Positions 32,619-42,225 are shown, counted from the stretch's first letter. The stretch: DNA of 64,000 nt from Bradyrhizobium sp. 199 (GCF_023073355.1 NZ_JADPJI010000008.1:1-64000), one strand, 5' to 3'. A program made the numbers and translations. Notes: a model not told the origin generated them from the sequence alone.

Positions 32619-33058
32619 TTGGGTGCGACCTTGAGCGTGAAGATGGTCGTGCCGGAACGGCCATCACTGTCCTTGACGTCGACACGCACCGCGTATTCGC
32701 CGGGTGGCAGCTCCGCATCCTGCATGTTGATGCCGTCGGCCTTCACGAACGGCTTGACCCGCGGGGTCAAGTCGACGTTCGGCGTCCGGAGGAAGATCAT
32801 CTTGACCGACTCCGGATCGATCTTTGCCCCGCCATAGGACTGAAACTTCAATATCAGCGGTAGCGGTGAGCTCGCCGAGTCGCCCGGCGAGACGAACTCG
32901 ACCTTGGGGCCGCGCATAATGCCGCGCTGATCGACGGCAACCGCGCCTTTCGGCGGCGGCAGCTTGGCTTCCTCCTCCGTGATCAATGGCGTGGCAAGCG
33001 ATGGTCCCGAGAACAACAAACCTGCAGCCACGAGGCCGAGCAAGACATTCCGCTTCAT
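32615..33058 (-). CDS. Exported Ig-like hypothetical protein of the CHAT operon
   Basis: The 147-residue protein has a signal peptide (MKRNVLLGLVAAGLLFSGPSLA). Its mature part appears beta-rich and Ig/FN3-like: GPKVEFVSPGDSASSPLPLILKFQ, PESVKMIFLRTPNVDLTPRVKPF and ELPPGEYAVRVDVKDSDGRSGTTIFTLKV. This resembles a domain that binds or decorates another exported protein. ATG 33058 is preferred over 33088. It starts 26 bases after the CHAT gene and overlaps the small ribbon gene by 4 bases. Confidence 0.75.
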   Translation of the reverse strand: MKRNVLLGLVAAGLLFSGPSLATPLITEEEAKLPPPKGAVAVDQRGIMRGPKVEFVSPGDSASSPLPLILKFQSYGGAKIDPESVKMIFLRTPNVDLTPRVKPFVKADGINMQDAELPPGEYAVRVDVKDSDGRSGTTIFTLKVAPK

Positions 33059-33084
33059 TTTCCGTGCACCCCTTCCCCGGTTCG

Positions 33085-36000
33085 TCAACGCAAGCCGCCA
33101 TCGCCGATAATGGTGTAAGGCGCCCAGAACAGCGGATGCGCGTAGGCAAACTCGGACTTGCCCTCGCTGTTGAGATAGCCGGGACCATCGACGAGGGCCA
33201 TCGTCGCCTGCCGCAGCGCCTCGCTGCGCGACAGCCTGGGATCATCGGCCTGCCGTTTGAACAGGTCTGTCACCAATTGCCGCGCCGACTGTGAATGCAC
33301 CGACCAGTTCGTCACCAGTAGCGCACGCGTGCCGGCGTAGAAGAACGCACGGCCGAGCCCGGATGCCGCCTCGGCGCCTGCGCCTGCGCCGGCACCGGTG
33401 TTACAGGCCGACAGGACGACCCAGTCCGCGTCAAGCTTGAGACCGAGGATCTCCTCCATGGTCAGCAGCCCGTCGCCGCCCTCGCCCGTCACCACCGGCG
33501 ACGACAAAGCGAGTGCCGGTTGCGTCAGCCCGTTCAGCTCACCCGGGACCAGACCGTGGGTGGCAAAAGCGAGGATCTTGAAGCCGGAGAGGTTCATGGT
33601 CTTCACCGCGCTCTCGGTCGCGCTCTTGCCGAGGAACAACACCTTCGAGGGATCTGCCTGCAGCGCCAGCGCGATCGATTTCAACTCGTCGGCCGTGTCG
33701 GGCAGCCGAGGCAAGAGACCGAGCTCGGCGCTGTCGACGCCGTCGAGCTTCGGACTATTGCGCCGCTTCAGCGGCCCGCCGCGCGTGACGTTGCCGCTGG
33801 CGTCGGCGACTTGCACCTTCTGCCCGCCGCCTTCCGCCTCGGCCTGCTGATCGCTGTTGAAATAGGGATCGCCGAAGGCGACGAGCTCGCCGCGGCCGGG
33901 CTTGCCGGGCGGCAATTGCCGCAGTGTCCGCAAAGCCGCCCCCGACGGCACTGTCGACACCGCATGGGTTCGTGCCAGCCACGGCACGCTCCGATAACCG
34001 ATGAAGAGCGGATCCTCGTCCGCGGCCACCTCCGCCGGTGCCGTCGGCAACAGGGACAGCGGCAGCAGTCCCAGCGCGCCGTTGGTTACGACGATCAGGT
34101 TCTTGGCCGGCTTCCAGCCGCTCTCGACCGGCTTGAGCAACAGCTCGTAGAGCTCATGGCCGAGCTTGAGGTCGAAGGGCGGAATGTCCGAGATCATCGC
34201 AGCCTGCGGCTCGAGCGCTTCGCGCAGCTTTCGGATCTTGCCTTCGATGTCGCCGATCTTGGCCTGGATGGCGGCGAACGCCACCGGCCCCGACTTCGGC
34301 ACGGCCCAGACGAAGCTGCCGTTCTGGCCGAAATAGAACGACAGCATGGCCTCGTCGTCGGCAAGCGTCGCGCGGATCTCGGCGACGCTCGGCGGCTTGG
34401 GCGAGACGAGATCGGCGTAGATCGGAAACCTCTGCTTGATCTCCTGACGCGCCTTGTCGCGCTGGCCGCGCAAGGCCCCGATCGAGGCCTGAATTTGTGC
34501 AACGCCCTTCTCGTCGCGCTCCGCCGCGGGAAGCGCGAGCACGTTGTTGAGGGTGCCGAGCTGTGCGTTGACCTGCTTGGTGAGGTCCTGCTCCTTGCGC
34601 ACGAGCTCGGCGAGCGCAGGATCCTTTGCCGCCGCACGCGCGCTCGAGGCAGCGAGCGCCTGCTGCACCGAGCGGCCGCGGACGGCATCGGCGAGGCTGA
34701 ACGTCTCGTCGCCGACGTCCTTGCCGGCTCCTTCCGCCCTGCCGAGCAACAGCAGATAGCTCTCGACGATGGTCTGCAGCCGCTGGCTACGCGCGGCCAC
34801 CACGGTCGTGTTCTCGTCATCGGCGTTTTCGTTGGCGCTCGCCACCATGACCGGAATGGCGGCCTTGAATTCCCTGATGGCATCGGCATCGCGCCGGGCG
34901 CGCATCAACCCGACCGCCAGCGTGCCCCGCGCCGAAGCGGCATCGAAATGTTTCTCTCCGACCCGGGCGACCTGCTTCTTCACGAGCTGCTCGGCCGCGG
35001 CAATGCCTGCATCCAACTGACCGGAATTATAGAGCGACAGGATCCGGGACGGATTGAGCTCGAACACCTGGCGACGCTGCGGCTCCCAGCCGGAAACTGC
35101 ATGGTCGATCCGCGCAAACATCGCGCTCGCTTCGGCGTTCTGACGCCGCAGCGACAGGATGCCGGCGAGCTGCGACAGCAGCTGCACCGTCGCCTGTGAA
35201 TCCTCCGGCACACCTACGGTCTTGTTGATCTCGAGGGCGACGCGGCCGAGCTTCTCGGCCTCTTCGTAACGGCCCTGATCGACCAGAATGCCCGCCAGCC
35301 CCATCACGAATCGCGGCGTGACGGAGTTGTACTTGCCGGTATCCTTCAGGCGCGAGAGCAGCGCGCGGCGCGCGTCGATCTCGGCCTCGGCGAGCCTGCC
35401 CTGCCTCGCCTTCATGCGCGCCTGGTTCAAAACGGTGCCGTCGATCGCCTGCAGCAGAATGGTCTCGGCCGGCGGATTGTCCGATTCCATGATGGCCTTC
35501 GTGCTTGAGCGCTTGCGCAGCTCGGCGTTGCGATAGGCAGCCTCGGCGTCGGCGAACTGTCCGCGTGCCTCGAAGATCAAGGCGCGAGCGAGCTCCAGCT
35601 CGCCTTCCCAGCTCTGTCCGAACTTGGCATAAGACGCTCGCCAATTGGGATGGCCGCTGGTGCGGGCCTCCTGGATCGCGGTCTGGCTGCGACGGAGATA
35701 GGCTTCCGCCTGTGCGACGTCGCCCATCTGGACGAGGGCGGACGCGATCCCGCGGTTCGTGCTGAACTGCAATCCCTTGGCGCCCGGCATGCTGGCCGAC
35801 TCGCGCAAGAGCCTTTGCATGATCTCGAGTGACCGCTTCGGATCGCCCGCGAGAGCGTGCTGCAGGGACTGAAGCTGCAATATCCGCCCCAGCATATTCG
35901 GACTGACGGCGCCGCGCCCGGCTTCTGCAGCCTTGTCGGCGTCAGTCATTGCTTCGGCAAGCCTGCCGAGCTGCGCGCGCGCATTGGCGCGATCGAAATA

Positions 36001-36501
36001 GAACTGTGCGAGATCCTGGCGAGACTCCTTCCCGGTCGGCGCGGCGCCGGCGTCCGACTTCAATTCTGTGATCATCTTCTCGTCGGGCTTGTCGCCATCG
36101 AGGATCGCCGTGATGTCCGCGATGCTGCGCGGCGGCGCAACGAAGTCCTTGGGAAGCGCCGCACCAGCCTCGATCTTGGGTGCCGTTTCCTTGGGAATCT
36201 CGACCGCGACATTGGCGCGGCCATTGGCGGCATTCAGCGCCGCCATCATACAGGCCCTGACCTGGGGCGAGGCTTTGGCGCGGCAACCCTCGATATCGGC
36301 ACCGGCTTTGCGACCTCCCTGGGCCTGCATGCACGCCTGCACGATCGGCCGGCCGACGGTCATCCTGCAATTCTCGAGCGCCGCTTCCTTTGTCAGCGCG
36401 GCTGCGGAGACGGTGGACCCGAGCAGAACTGCAAGTGCCAGCAGATGGCGGGGGGAAACGTCCAGACGGCTCTTGAAAGGACGCGGGGCGTCTAAGCTCA
36501 T
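33085..36501 (-). CDS. Exported TPR-CHAT caspase-like protease
   Basis: The 1138-residue protein has a probable signal sequence (hydrophobic HLLALAVLLGSTVSAAA after a basic start). A Cys-containing N-terminal segment, a long alpha-helical TPR region (about 150-560) and a helical linker follow. The C-terminal CHAT peptidase domain (about 770-1138) carries the catalytic dyad His982 in FATHGLVPGE and Cys1033 in VVLSACNTGAG. CHAT enzymes are caspase-like and cleave specific partners; TPRs usually carry partner recognition. Export is unusual for defence-type CHAT proteins. ATG 36501 (MSLDAPRP) follows AAAGG; the frame runs on to 36576. It heads the operon with the Ig-like and zinc-ribbon genes. 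Confidence 0.88.
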   Translation of the reverse strand: MSLDAPRPFKSRLDVSPRHLLALAVLLGSTVSAAALTKEAALENCRMTVGRPIVQACMQAQGGRKAGADIEGCRAKASPQVRACMMAALNAANGRANVAVEIPKETAPKIEAGAALPKDFVAPPRSIADITAILDGDKPDEKMITELKSDAGAAPTGKESRQDLAQFYFDRANARAQLGRLAEAMTDADKAAEAGRGAVSPNMLGRILQLQSLQHALAGDPKRSLEIMQRLLRESASMPGAKGLQFSTNRGIASALVQMGDVAQAEAYLRRSQTAIQEARTSGHPNWRASYAKFGQSWEGELELARALIFEARGQFADAEAAYRNAELRKRSSTKAIMESDNPPAETILLQAIDGTVLNQARMKARQGRLAEAEIDARRALLSRLKDTGKYNSVTPRFVMGLAGILVDQGRYEEAEKLGRVALEINKTVGVPEDSQATVQLLSQLAGILSLRRQNAEASAMFARIDHAVSGWEPQRRQVFELNPSRILSLYNSGQLDAGIAAAEQLVKKQVARVGEKHFDAASARGTLAVGLMRARRDADAIREFKAAIPVMVASANENADDENTTVVAARSQRLQTIVESYLLLLGRAEGAGKDVGDETFSLADAVRGRSVQQALAASSARAAAKDPALAELVRKEQDLTKQVNAQLGTLNNVLALPAAERDEKGVAQIQASIGALRGQRDKARQEIKQRFPIYADLVSPKPPSVAEIRATLADDEAMLSFYFGQNGSFVWAVPKSGPVAFAAIQAKIGDIEGKIRKLREALEPQAAMISDIPPFDLKLGHELYELLLKPVESGWKPAKNLIVVTNGALGLLPLSLLPTAPAEVAADEDPLFIGYRSVPWLARTHAVSTVPSGAALRTLRQLPPGKPGRGELVAFGDPYFNSDQQAEAEGGGQKVQVADASGNVTRGGPLKRRNSPKLDGVDSAELGLLPRLPDTADELKSIALALQADPSKVLFLGKSATESAVKTMNLSGFKILAFATHGLVPGELNGLTQPALALSSPVVTGEGGDGLLTMEEILGLKLDADWVVLSACNTGAGAGAGAEAASGLGRAFFYAGTRALLVTNWSVHSQSARQLVTDLFKRQADDPRLSRSEALRQATMALVDGPGYLNSEGKSEFAYAHPLFWAPYTIIGDGGLR

Positions 36502-36685
36502 CGAAGGACCTTTGGGTAAAATGACTTTGAAGAAACGGGACAATCCTATCCCGTCGGCCCGGGAGGACAAGAGCAATCAATGGGTTCCCGAATGCATTCA
36601 CCAGGGCCGGACCGACCGGCCGGCGCGAGATCCCGGGCGTTGTAGGGGGATAGGCGGGTCCAGCTGGTCGCGTCCGCCACTGATC
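36502..36685. promoter_or_regulatory. Promoter region of the CHAT operon (inferred by position)
   Basis: This 184-base gap separates the CHAT start from the end of the leftward RND gene. It should contain the operon promoter unless transcription runs through from the efflux genes. I see no clear terminator hairpin, so read-through is possible. Confidence 0.35.
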
Positions 36686-39600
36686 CTATTCGGCCGCTTG
36701 CGGAGGGTGCATTGCGTCCGCCAAATCCGCGGCCGGTTCGTCGGTGAGCGCCGGTTGCTCGCCGCCCGGCAGTCCCCGCGCCTTGACCAGGCCGAAGATC
36801 GCCGGAATCACAATCAGCGTCAGCAGCGTCGATGAGATCATCCCGCCGATCATCGGCACGGCGATGCGCTGCATGATCTCCGATCCGGCACCGGTGCTCC
36901 ACATGATCGGCAGCAGGCCCGCCATGATGGCGACCACGGTCATCATCTTGGGTCGGACGCGCTCGACGGCGCCCACCATGATGGCGTCGTGGAGATCCCC
37001 CCGGGTGAAGACCCTGCTCTCGGCGCCGCGCCTCGCCTTCATCTCGGCCAGTGCGTGATCGAGATAGATCAGCATCACGACACCGGTCTCGGCGGCGACC
37101 CCTGCAAGCGCGATGAAGCCGACGGCGACCGCGACCGACAGGTTGAAGCCGAGCCACCACATCATCCAGATGCCGCCGACCAGCGCGAACGGCAGCGACA
37201 GCATGACGATGAGGGTTTCGGTCAGGGCCCTGAAGTTCAGGTACAGCAGCAGGAAGATGATCGTGAGCGTTACAGGCACCACGATCTTCAGGCGGGCGGC
37301 GGCCCGCTGCAAATATTCATACTGGCCGCTCCAGAGGATGTAGGTGCCGGCGGGAAACTGGATGCTTTCCGTCACGGCGCGTTGCGCATCAGTGACGTAA
37401 CTGCCGATGTCGCGATCGCGGATGTCGACGTAGATGTAGGTCGCCAGTTGACCGTTTTCCGTCCGGATCGACGTCGGTCCCCGGGCCGGCTCGACCTTCG
37501 CGACCTCGCCGAGCGGCACGGCGCCGCCCGACGGCATCGGTACCAGGATATCGCTGGCGATCGCCTTTGGATTGTCGCGCAGGTCGCGCGGATAGCGCAT
37601 ATTTACCGTGAACCGCTGCCGGCCTTCCACCGTCGTCGTCACCGTCTGACCACCGAGAGCGGCCGCGATCGTATCCTGAACGTCCTGGATCAGGATGCCA
37701 TAGCGGGCGAGCGCCTCGCGGTCCGGGACGATTTCGAGATAGTAGCCGCCGATGCCGCGCTCAGCGTAAGCCGACGACGTTCCCGGGACGGTCTTGATCA
37801 CCCGTTCGACCTGTCGCGCCAGCCGGTCAATCTCGACGAGATCGGTGCCCATGACCTTGACGCCAACAGGCGTACGGATGCCCGTCGACAGCATGTCAAT
37901 GCGCGCCTTGATCGGCATCGTCCAGGCGTTCGTGACGCCGGGAAACTGCAGCGCCTTGTCCATCTCCGCAACGAGACTGTCGATGGTGACGCCGGGGCGC
38001 CACGACTCTTTCGGCTTCAAATTGACCACCGTCTCGAACATTTCGGTCGGAGCCGGGTCGGTCGCGGTTGCCGCCCGTCCCGCCTTGCCATAGACGGACG
38101 CGACCTCCGGGAACGACTTGATGATGCGATTCTGGGTCTGCATCAGCTCGGCCGCCTTGGTCACCGAGATGCCGGGCAGCGTCGTCGGCATGTAGAGCAG
38201 CGTTCCCTCGTTCAGCGCCGGCATGAACTCGGTGCCAAGCTGGCGGGCCGGCCATGCCGTGACGGCAATGACTGCGAGGCAAGCCAGGATCACCAGCGTC
38301 TTGGCGCGAAGCACGCCCTTGATCACGGGCCGGTAGATCCAGATCAGAAAACGATTGATGACATTCCTGCCCTCCGGCACGATCCGGCCGCGGACGAAGA
38401 TCACCATCAGCGCCGGAACCAGGGTGACCGACAGCAGGGCCGCAGCGGCCATCGAGAACGTCTTGGTGAACGCCAGCGGGCTGAACAGCCGCCCCTCCTG
38501 CGATTCCAGCGTGAAGATCGGCATGAACGACACGGTGATGATCAGCAGGCTGAAGAACAGCGCCGGGCCGACTTCGGACGCTGCATCGATCAGGATCTGA
38601 ACGCGGGACCGATCTGGCCCGGCGCGTTCGAGGTGCTTGTGGGCGTTCTCGATCATGACGATCGCGGCATCCACCATGGCGCCGATCGCAATCGCGATGC
38701 CTCCCAGGCTCATGATGTTCGACCCGAGGCCCAGCAGCTTCATGGCACCAAACGCCATCAGCACGCCGACCGGCAGCATCAGGATCGCGACCAGCGCGCT
38801 GCGGACGTGCAGCAGGAACACGATGCAGACCAGCGCCACGACGATGCTCTCCTCCAACAGCGTGTGCTTGAGCGTGTCGATGGCCGCGTAGATCAAGTTG
38901 GAGCGGTCGTAGACCGGAACGATCTCCACCGACGCCGGCAGGCTGCTCGCGATCTCCTTGAAGCGCTTCTTGACGTTTTCGATCACGTCGAGGGCATTGA
39001 CCCCGAAGCGCTGCAGCACGATGCCGCTTGCGACCTCACCCTCGCCGTTCAGCTCGGTGATGCCCCTGCGCTCGTCCGGTCCGAGCTCGACATTGGCGAC
39101 GTCGCGGAGCAGCACCGGCGTGCCATTGCTGGTCTTCAGGACGATGTTGCCGAGATCGTTGATGCCTTTGATGTAGCCCTTGCCGCGGATAACGTATTCG
39201 AACTCGGCGAGCTCGACGGTGCGCCCGCCGACGTCGGCATTGCTGGCGCGGATCGCCTCCCGGATCTTCTGCATGGTGATGCCGCGATCCCGCATCCGCT
39301 GCGGATCGAGCACCACGTTGTACTGCTTGACGAAGCCGCCGATGCTGGCGACCTCGGCGACGCCTTCGGCCTTGGCCAGCGCAAACTTCAAATTCCAGTC
39401 CTGAATCGTGCGGGTATCCGCCAGGTTCAATTCCTTTGACAGGACGGCGTACTGGTAGACCCAGCCGACGCCGGTCGCATCTGGCCCGATGGTCGGGCTG
39501 ACGCCGGCGGGAAGTCTGGATGACGCGCCGTTCAGGAATTCAAGGACGCGCGAGCGCGCCCAATAGATGTCGGTGCCGTCCTCGAAAATCACGTAGACGA

Positions 39601-39874
39601 ACGACACTCCGAAGAACGAGAAGCCGCGCACGACCTTCGATTTCGGCACGGTCAGCATCGCCGTCGTCAAGGGATAGGTGACCTGGTCCTCGATCACCTG
39701 CGGCGCCTGGCCGGGATATTCGGTATAGACGATGACCTGCGTGTCCGAGAGGTCCGGAATCGCATCCAGCGGAAGATGGATCAGCGCATAGAGACCGGCC
39801 GCGGCCGCAAAGCCGGTACCGAACAGCACCAGCAGCAGGTTGCGCGCGGACCAGGCGATAATGCGGGCGATCAC
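36686..39874 (-). CDS. Heavy-metal efflux RND permease, CusA/CzcA family
   Basis: The 1062-residue inner-membrane antiporter uses the proton gradient to expel metal through a tripartite pump. It opens with MIARIIAWSARNLLLVLFG and has twelve helices with two large periplasmic loops. Helix 4 carries the acidic proton-relay residues in GAMVDAAIVMIENAHKH. FMPALNEGTLLYMPTTLPG is the heavy-metal subfamily signature. Methionines in the porter domain (for example APTEMFETV) suit Cu(I)/Ag(I) transport. It overlaps the adaptor gene by 4 bases. No outer-membrane CusC-type channel is encoded here. Confidence 0.94.
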   Translation of the reverse strand: MIARIIAWSARNLLLVLFGTGFAAAAGLYALIHLPLDAIPDLSDTQVIVYTEYPGQAPQVIEDQVTYPLTTAMLTVPKSKVVRGFSFFGVSFVYVIFEDGTDIYWARSRVLEFLNGASSRLPAGVSPTIGPDATGVGWVYQYAVLSKELNLADTRTIQDWNLKFALAKAEGVAEVASIGGFVKQYNVVLDPQRMRDRGITMQKIREAIRASNADVGGRTVELAEFEYVIRGKGYIKGINDLGNIVLKTSNGTPVLLRDVANVELGPDERRGITELNGEGEVASGIVLQRFGVNALDVIENVKKRFKEIASSLPASVEIVPVYDRSNLIYAAIDTLKHTLLEESIVVALVCIVFLLHVRSALVAILMLPVGVLMAFGAMKLLGLGSNIMSLGGIAIAIGAMVDAAIVMIENAHKHLERAGPDRSRVQILIDAASEVGPALFFSLLIITVSFMPIFTLESQEGRLFSPLAFTKTFSMAAAALLSVTLVPALMVIFVRGRIVPEGRNVINRFLIWIYRPVIKGVLRAKTLVILACLAVIAVTAWPARQLGTEFMPALNEGTLLYMPTTLPGISVTKAAELMQTQNRIIKSFPEVASVYGKAGRAATATDPAPTEMFETVVNLKPKESWRPGVTIDSLVAEMDKALQFPGVTNAWTMPIKARIDMLSTGIRTPVGVKVMGTDLVEIDRLARQVERVIKTVPGTSSAYAERGIGGYYLEIVPDREALARYGILIQDVQDTIAAALGGQTVTTTVEGRQRFTVNMRYPRDLRDNPKAIASDILVPMPSGGAVPLGEVAKVEPARGPTSIRTENGQLATYIYVDIRDRDIGSYVTDAQRAVTESIQFPAGTYILWSGQYEYLQRAAARLKIVVPVTLTIIFLLLYLNFRALTETLIVMLSLPFALVGGIWMMWWLGFNLSVAVAVGFIALAGVAAETGVVMLIYLDHALAEMKARRGAESRVFTRGDLHDAIMVGAVERVRPKMMTVVAIMAGLLPIMWSTGAGSEIMQRIAVPMIGGMISSTLLTLIVIPAIFGLVKARGLPGGEQPALTDEPAADLADAMHPPQAAE

Positions 39875-41292
39875 TTGTGGTCTCCCGTCGCATGGCTGGG
39901 TTCGGAAGCGCGAGGCGCCGCCTCAGCGAAGCCTTTGAGCGCGGCCTTAAGATTGCTTTCCGCGTCGATCAGGAAGTTGGCGGATGTGACCACCGCCTCG
40001 CCGTCCGCAAGTCCGTCCCTCACTTCGATGTAGCCGCCGCCGCGCCGGCCGAGCTTCACCTCACGCGGCTCGAAGCGCCCCTCCCCCTTGTCGACGAGGA
40101 CGGCCTGGCGCGTGCCGGTATCGAGCACGGAGCTATCCTGTATCGCCAGCACGGGCGCGCCATCCGCCGTGTCGATGTCGGCATCGACGTACATGTCCGG
40201 CAGCAGCACCGCATCGGGGTTGGCGAGCTCGATCCGGACACGAACCGTCCGGGTATCGCGGTTCACCTGCGGATAGATGACGGCGATCTTGCCGCCGAAG
40301 AGACGGCCAGGAAAGCTCCGCGCGCGCACCGCCACGGACTGCCCCACCGCGATATTGCCGAGATCGCGCTCGGCGACGTCGGCCAGCGCCCAGACCAGCG
40401 ACGTGTCCGCAATTCGGAACAACACGTCGCCGGGATTGGCGCGCATGCCTTCGATCGCGTTACGCTCGAGCACGACGCCGTCGCGCGGCGCCGACCAATG
40501 CACGGTGACGGGTGCGACGCGCGCCCGCTCCATCTCGGCGATGGCCTGCTCGGGGACGTCGAGATTGGCCAGCCGCTGCCGCGAGCCGCGGCCGTACATC
40601 TCGACGCCGCCCACCGTCCTGGAAGTGATCGTCGCAAGATATTCCGCCGCCGCCGACGCGACCGCCGAACTGTAGATCTCCATCAAGGGCTGACCCGCCT
40701 TCACGCGCGTGCCGGTGGTCACGTCGGCGACCTTCTGCACAAAACTTTCGGCGCGCATCGCGATCACCGAAACGCGGCGCTCGTCGAGTTGGATCGTGCC
40801 GGGCGCCTTGACCGAGACGCGGATCGCACGCCGCTCGACGGGTTCGGATTTCACGCCGGTGCGCTGGATCTTGCCCGGCGAAAGCTTCACCATGCCGTCG
40901 TCCATCTCCTCGCCTTCGTAGACGGGGACATAGTTCATCCCCATCGGATCCTTCTTCGGAACCGGCGAGGTATCGGGCAGGCCCATGGGATTGCGATAGT
41001 AGAGGATTTTTCGCGATGAAGCCGCTTGCGGCGGCTTCGGTCCCGCCGCGACCGCCTTATCGTCCTCGTAGACCGGCAGATAATCCCGCCCGCGGTCGTC
41101 CTTCTTCGGACCGGCGGACCAGAGCGGCGCGCCGCTGGGATCGCGGTAGTAGAGCGGAGTTCGGTCCGCTGGTGCCGCAGCCGGGGTCACCTCCGCATGA
41201 ACGGACCAGCGCCCGCCGTTCGAGGACCAGTACGCGCCCAAGGCCAGGCCACCGCCCAGAGCGAGAGTCGTCAGGAGACGCAGCGTCTTCAT
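39871..41292 (-). CDS. RND periplasmic adaptor, CusB type with two metal-binding motifs
   Basis: The 473-residue membrane-fusion protein has a signal or anchor (MKTLRLLTTLALGGGLALGAYW). It then has two tandem copies of a heavy-metal-binding motif: YYRDPSG...YLPVYED at about 48-76 and YYRNPMG...YVPVYEG at about 98-126. Lipoyl, hairpin and beta-barrel regions follow (GTIQLDERRVSVIAMR, ADVTTGTRVKAGQPLMEIYS). It links CusA to an outer-membrane channel and can hand metal to it. Most relatives carry one such motif. It overlaps cusA-like gene by ATGA, confirming an operon. Confidence 0.92.
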   Translation of the reverse strand: MKTLRLLTTLALGGGLALGAYWSSNGGRWSVHAEVTPAAAPADRTPLYYRDPSGAPLWSAGPKKDDRGRDYLPVYEDDKAVAAGPKPPQAASSRKILYYRNPMGLPDTSPVPKKDPMGMNYVPVYEGEEMDDGMVKLSPGKIQRTGVKSEPVERRAIRVSVKAPGTIQLDERRVSVIAMRAESFVQKVADVTTGTRVKAGQPLMEIYSSAVASAAAEYLATITSRTVGGVEMYGRGSRQRLANLDVPEQAIAEMERARVAPVTVHWSAPRDGVVLERNAIEGMRANPGDVLFRIADTSLVWALADVAERDLGNIAVGQSVAVRARSFPGRLFGGKIAVIYPQVNRDTRTVRVRIELANPDAVLLPDMYVDADIDTADGAPVLAIQDSSVLDTGTRQAVLVDKGEGRFEPREVKLGRRGGGYIEVRDGLADGEAVVTSANFLIDAESNLKAALKGFAEAAPRASEPSHATGDHK

Positions 41293-41371
41293 CGTGTATC
41301 TTCTCGCGCTCGGCGCGCGTCCATGTGAATGGGAAAGAGAAGTTCGGACGCCGCGAGCGGCGTCCGAACGC

Positions 41372-41761
41372 TCACTTGGTCGCCGTGACGATCACCTTGC
41401 CGGTAACGGTCTCCGACTCGCCCTGCACCTTTGCCGACAGCGTGACCTGGTAGCGGCCGGCCATCGGCAGATCTGTCCTGAAGGCGTAGACGCCCGGCTC
41501 CTTCGAGGGCAGCGGCGCCACCGCCGATTCCATCTCGGCCATCCCGTCCGGGGCCATGTCGACGCGGGTCTTGAAGATGACGGCGTCCGCCACCGGCTTG
41601 CCGGTCTGCTTGTTGGTCAGGCGAACGGACAGCGTGACGTCGTCGCCCTTCTTCATTTGTGCATTGACGGGCTCGAAGGCGTAGTCGGCGCCGCCCGCGA
41701 TCGCCGCGGAAGCGGCAAGCGAAAGGGTGGCGGCGAGCGCCGCGCTGAATTTGGAGAGCAT
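41372..41761 (-). CDS. FixH-like exported protein of the metal efflux locus
   Basis: The 129-residue protein has a signal peptide (MLSKFSAALAATLSLAASAAIAGG) and an Ig-like FixH/YtkA-type domain (YAFEPVNAQMKKGDDVTLSVRLTNKQTGKPV, MAPDGMAEM, GRYQVTLSAKVQGES). Met-rich patches (VDMAPDGMAEMESA) could bind copper or silver in the periplasm. Such proteins regularly accompany Cus-type pumps. ATG 41761 is preferred over 41830. It is on the same strand, 79 bases before the adaptor gene. Confidence 0.85.
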   Translation of the reverse strand: MLSKFSAALAATLSLAASAAIAGGADYAFEPVNAQMKKGDDVTLSVRLTNKQTGKPVADAVIFKTRVDMAPDGMAEMESAVAPLPSKEPGVYAFRTDLPMAGRYQVTLSAKVQGESETVTGKVIVTATK

Positions 41762-41862
41762 TGTCCTGTCCTCATGAATTGATCTCTCGCCGTGGCGCAT
41801 GGCGCGCACGTCAGTCGTCGTCGCGAGCAAGCGTGCAGCTCGCGTCTCAGGGCTGAGCGAGA

Positions 41863-42225
41863 TCAGATTCGAGGAGGTCGGAAGGGAGGACTGCCGCCGC
41901 GGAAGGACACGACCTGGTCCGCGGGAATGGCGATCTTGCTCGCCGTTACGGCGAAATGCCCGAAGGCGACGGGCCTGATGTCATCCAGCACAATGGTGCC
42001 GCCGACGCAGCAAAAGCCCATCCCGCATTTGTGGCCGCCAGACTCGGAGGGCGTCCCCTTCATGTCGGGGCAACAATCGTCCATCGCCATCTCGGCGGCG
42101 CTCATGTGCATCGCCGCCTGCATATCGTCCGACGACATTGCGAGGCGAGAAGCGGACACGCCGACCGGCAGCATCGCCAGGGATATGGCGATCGCGAATG
42201 CCAGGATGGTACGGACGAACCGCAT
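41863..42225 (-). CDS. Small exported Met/Cys/His-rich protein, probable metal binder
   Basis: The 120-residue protein has a signal peptide (MRFVRTILAFAIAISLAMLPVGVSA). Residues about 30-73 are packed with Met, His and Cys (MHMSAAEMAMDDCCPDMKG, GGHKCGMGFCCVGG), a composition typical of periplasmic Cu/Ag-binding proteins. ATG 42225 is chosen because the signal peptide then sits at the N-terminus; the open frame runs on to 42549. It lies at the head of the leftward metal-efflux group. A metallochaperone or buffer role is inferred. Confidence 0.75.
   Translation of the reverse strand: MRFVRTILAFAIAISLAMLPVGVSASRLAMSSDDMQAAMHMSAAEMAMDDCCPDMKGTPSESGGHKCGMGFCCVGGTIVLDDIRPVAFGHFAVTASKIAIPADQVVSFRGGSPPFRPPRI

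Noticed and set aside
33520..35199. 559-codon frame opposite the CHAT gene
   Set aside because: It is antisense to a well-supported CHAT-TPR protein; its composition is repetitive Arg/Gln/Leu with no domain.
36989..39439. 816-codon open frame on the plus strand opposite the RND permease gene
   Set aside because: It is an antisense frame created by the codon bias of the permease gene. Its translation is Arg/Gln/His/Asp-rich with no domain, while the opposite strand encodes a complete CusA-type protein.
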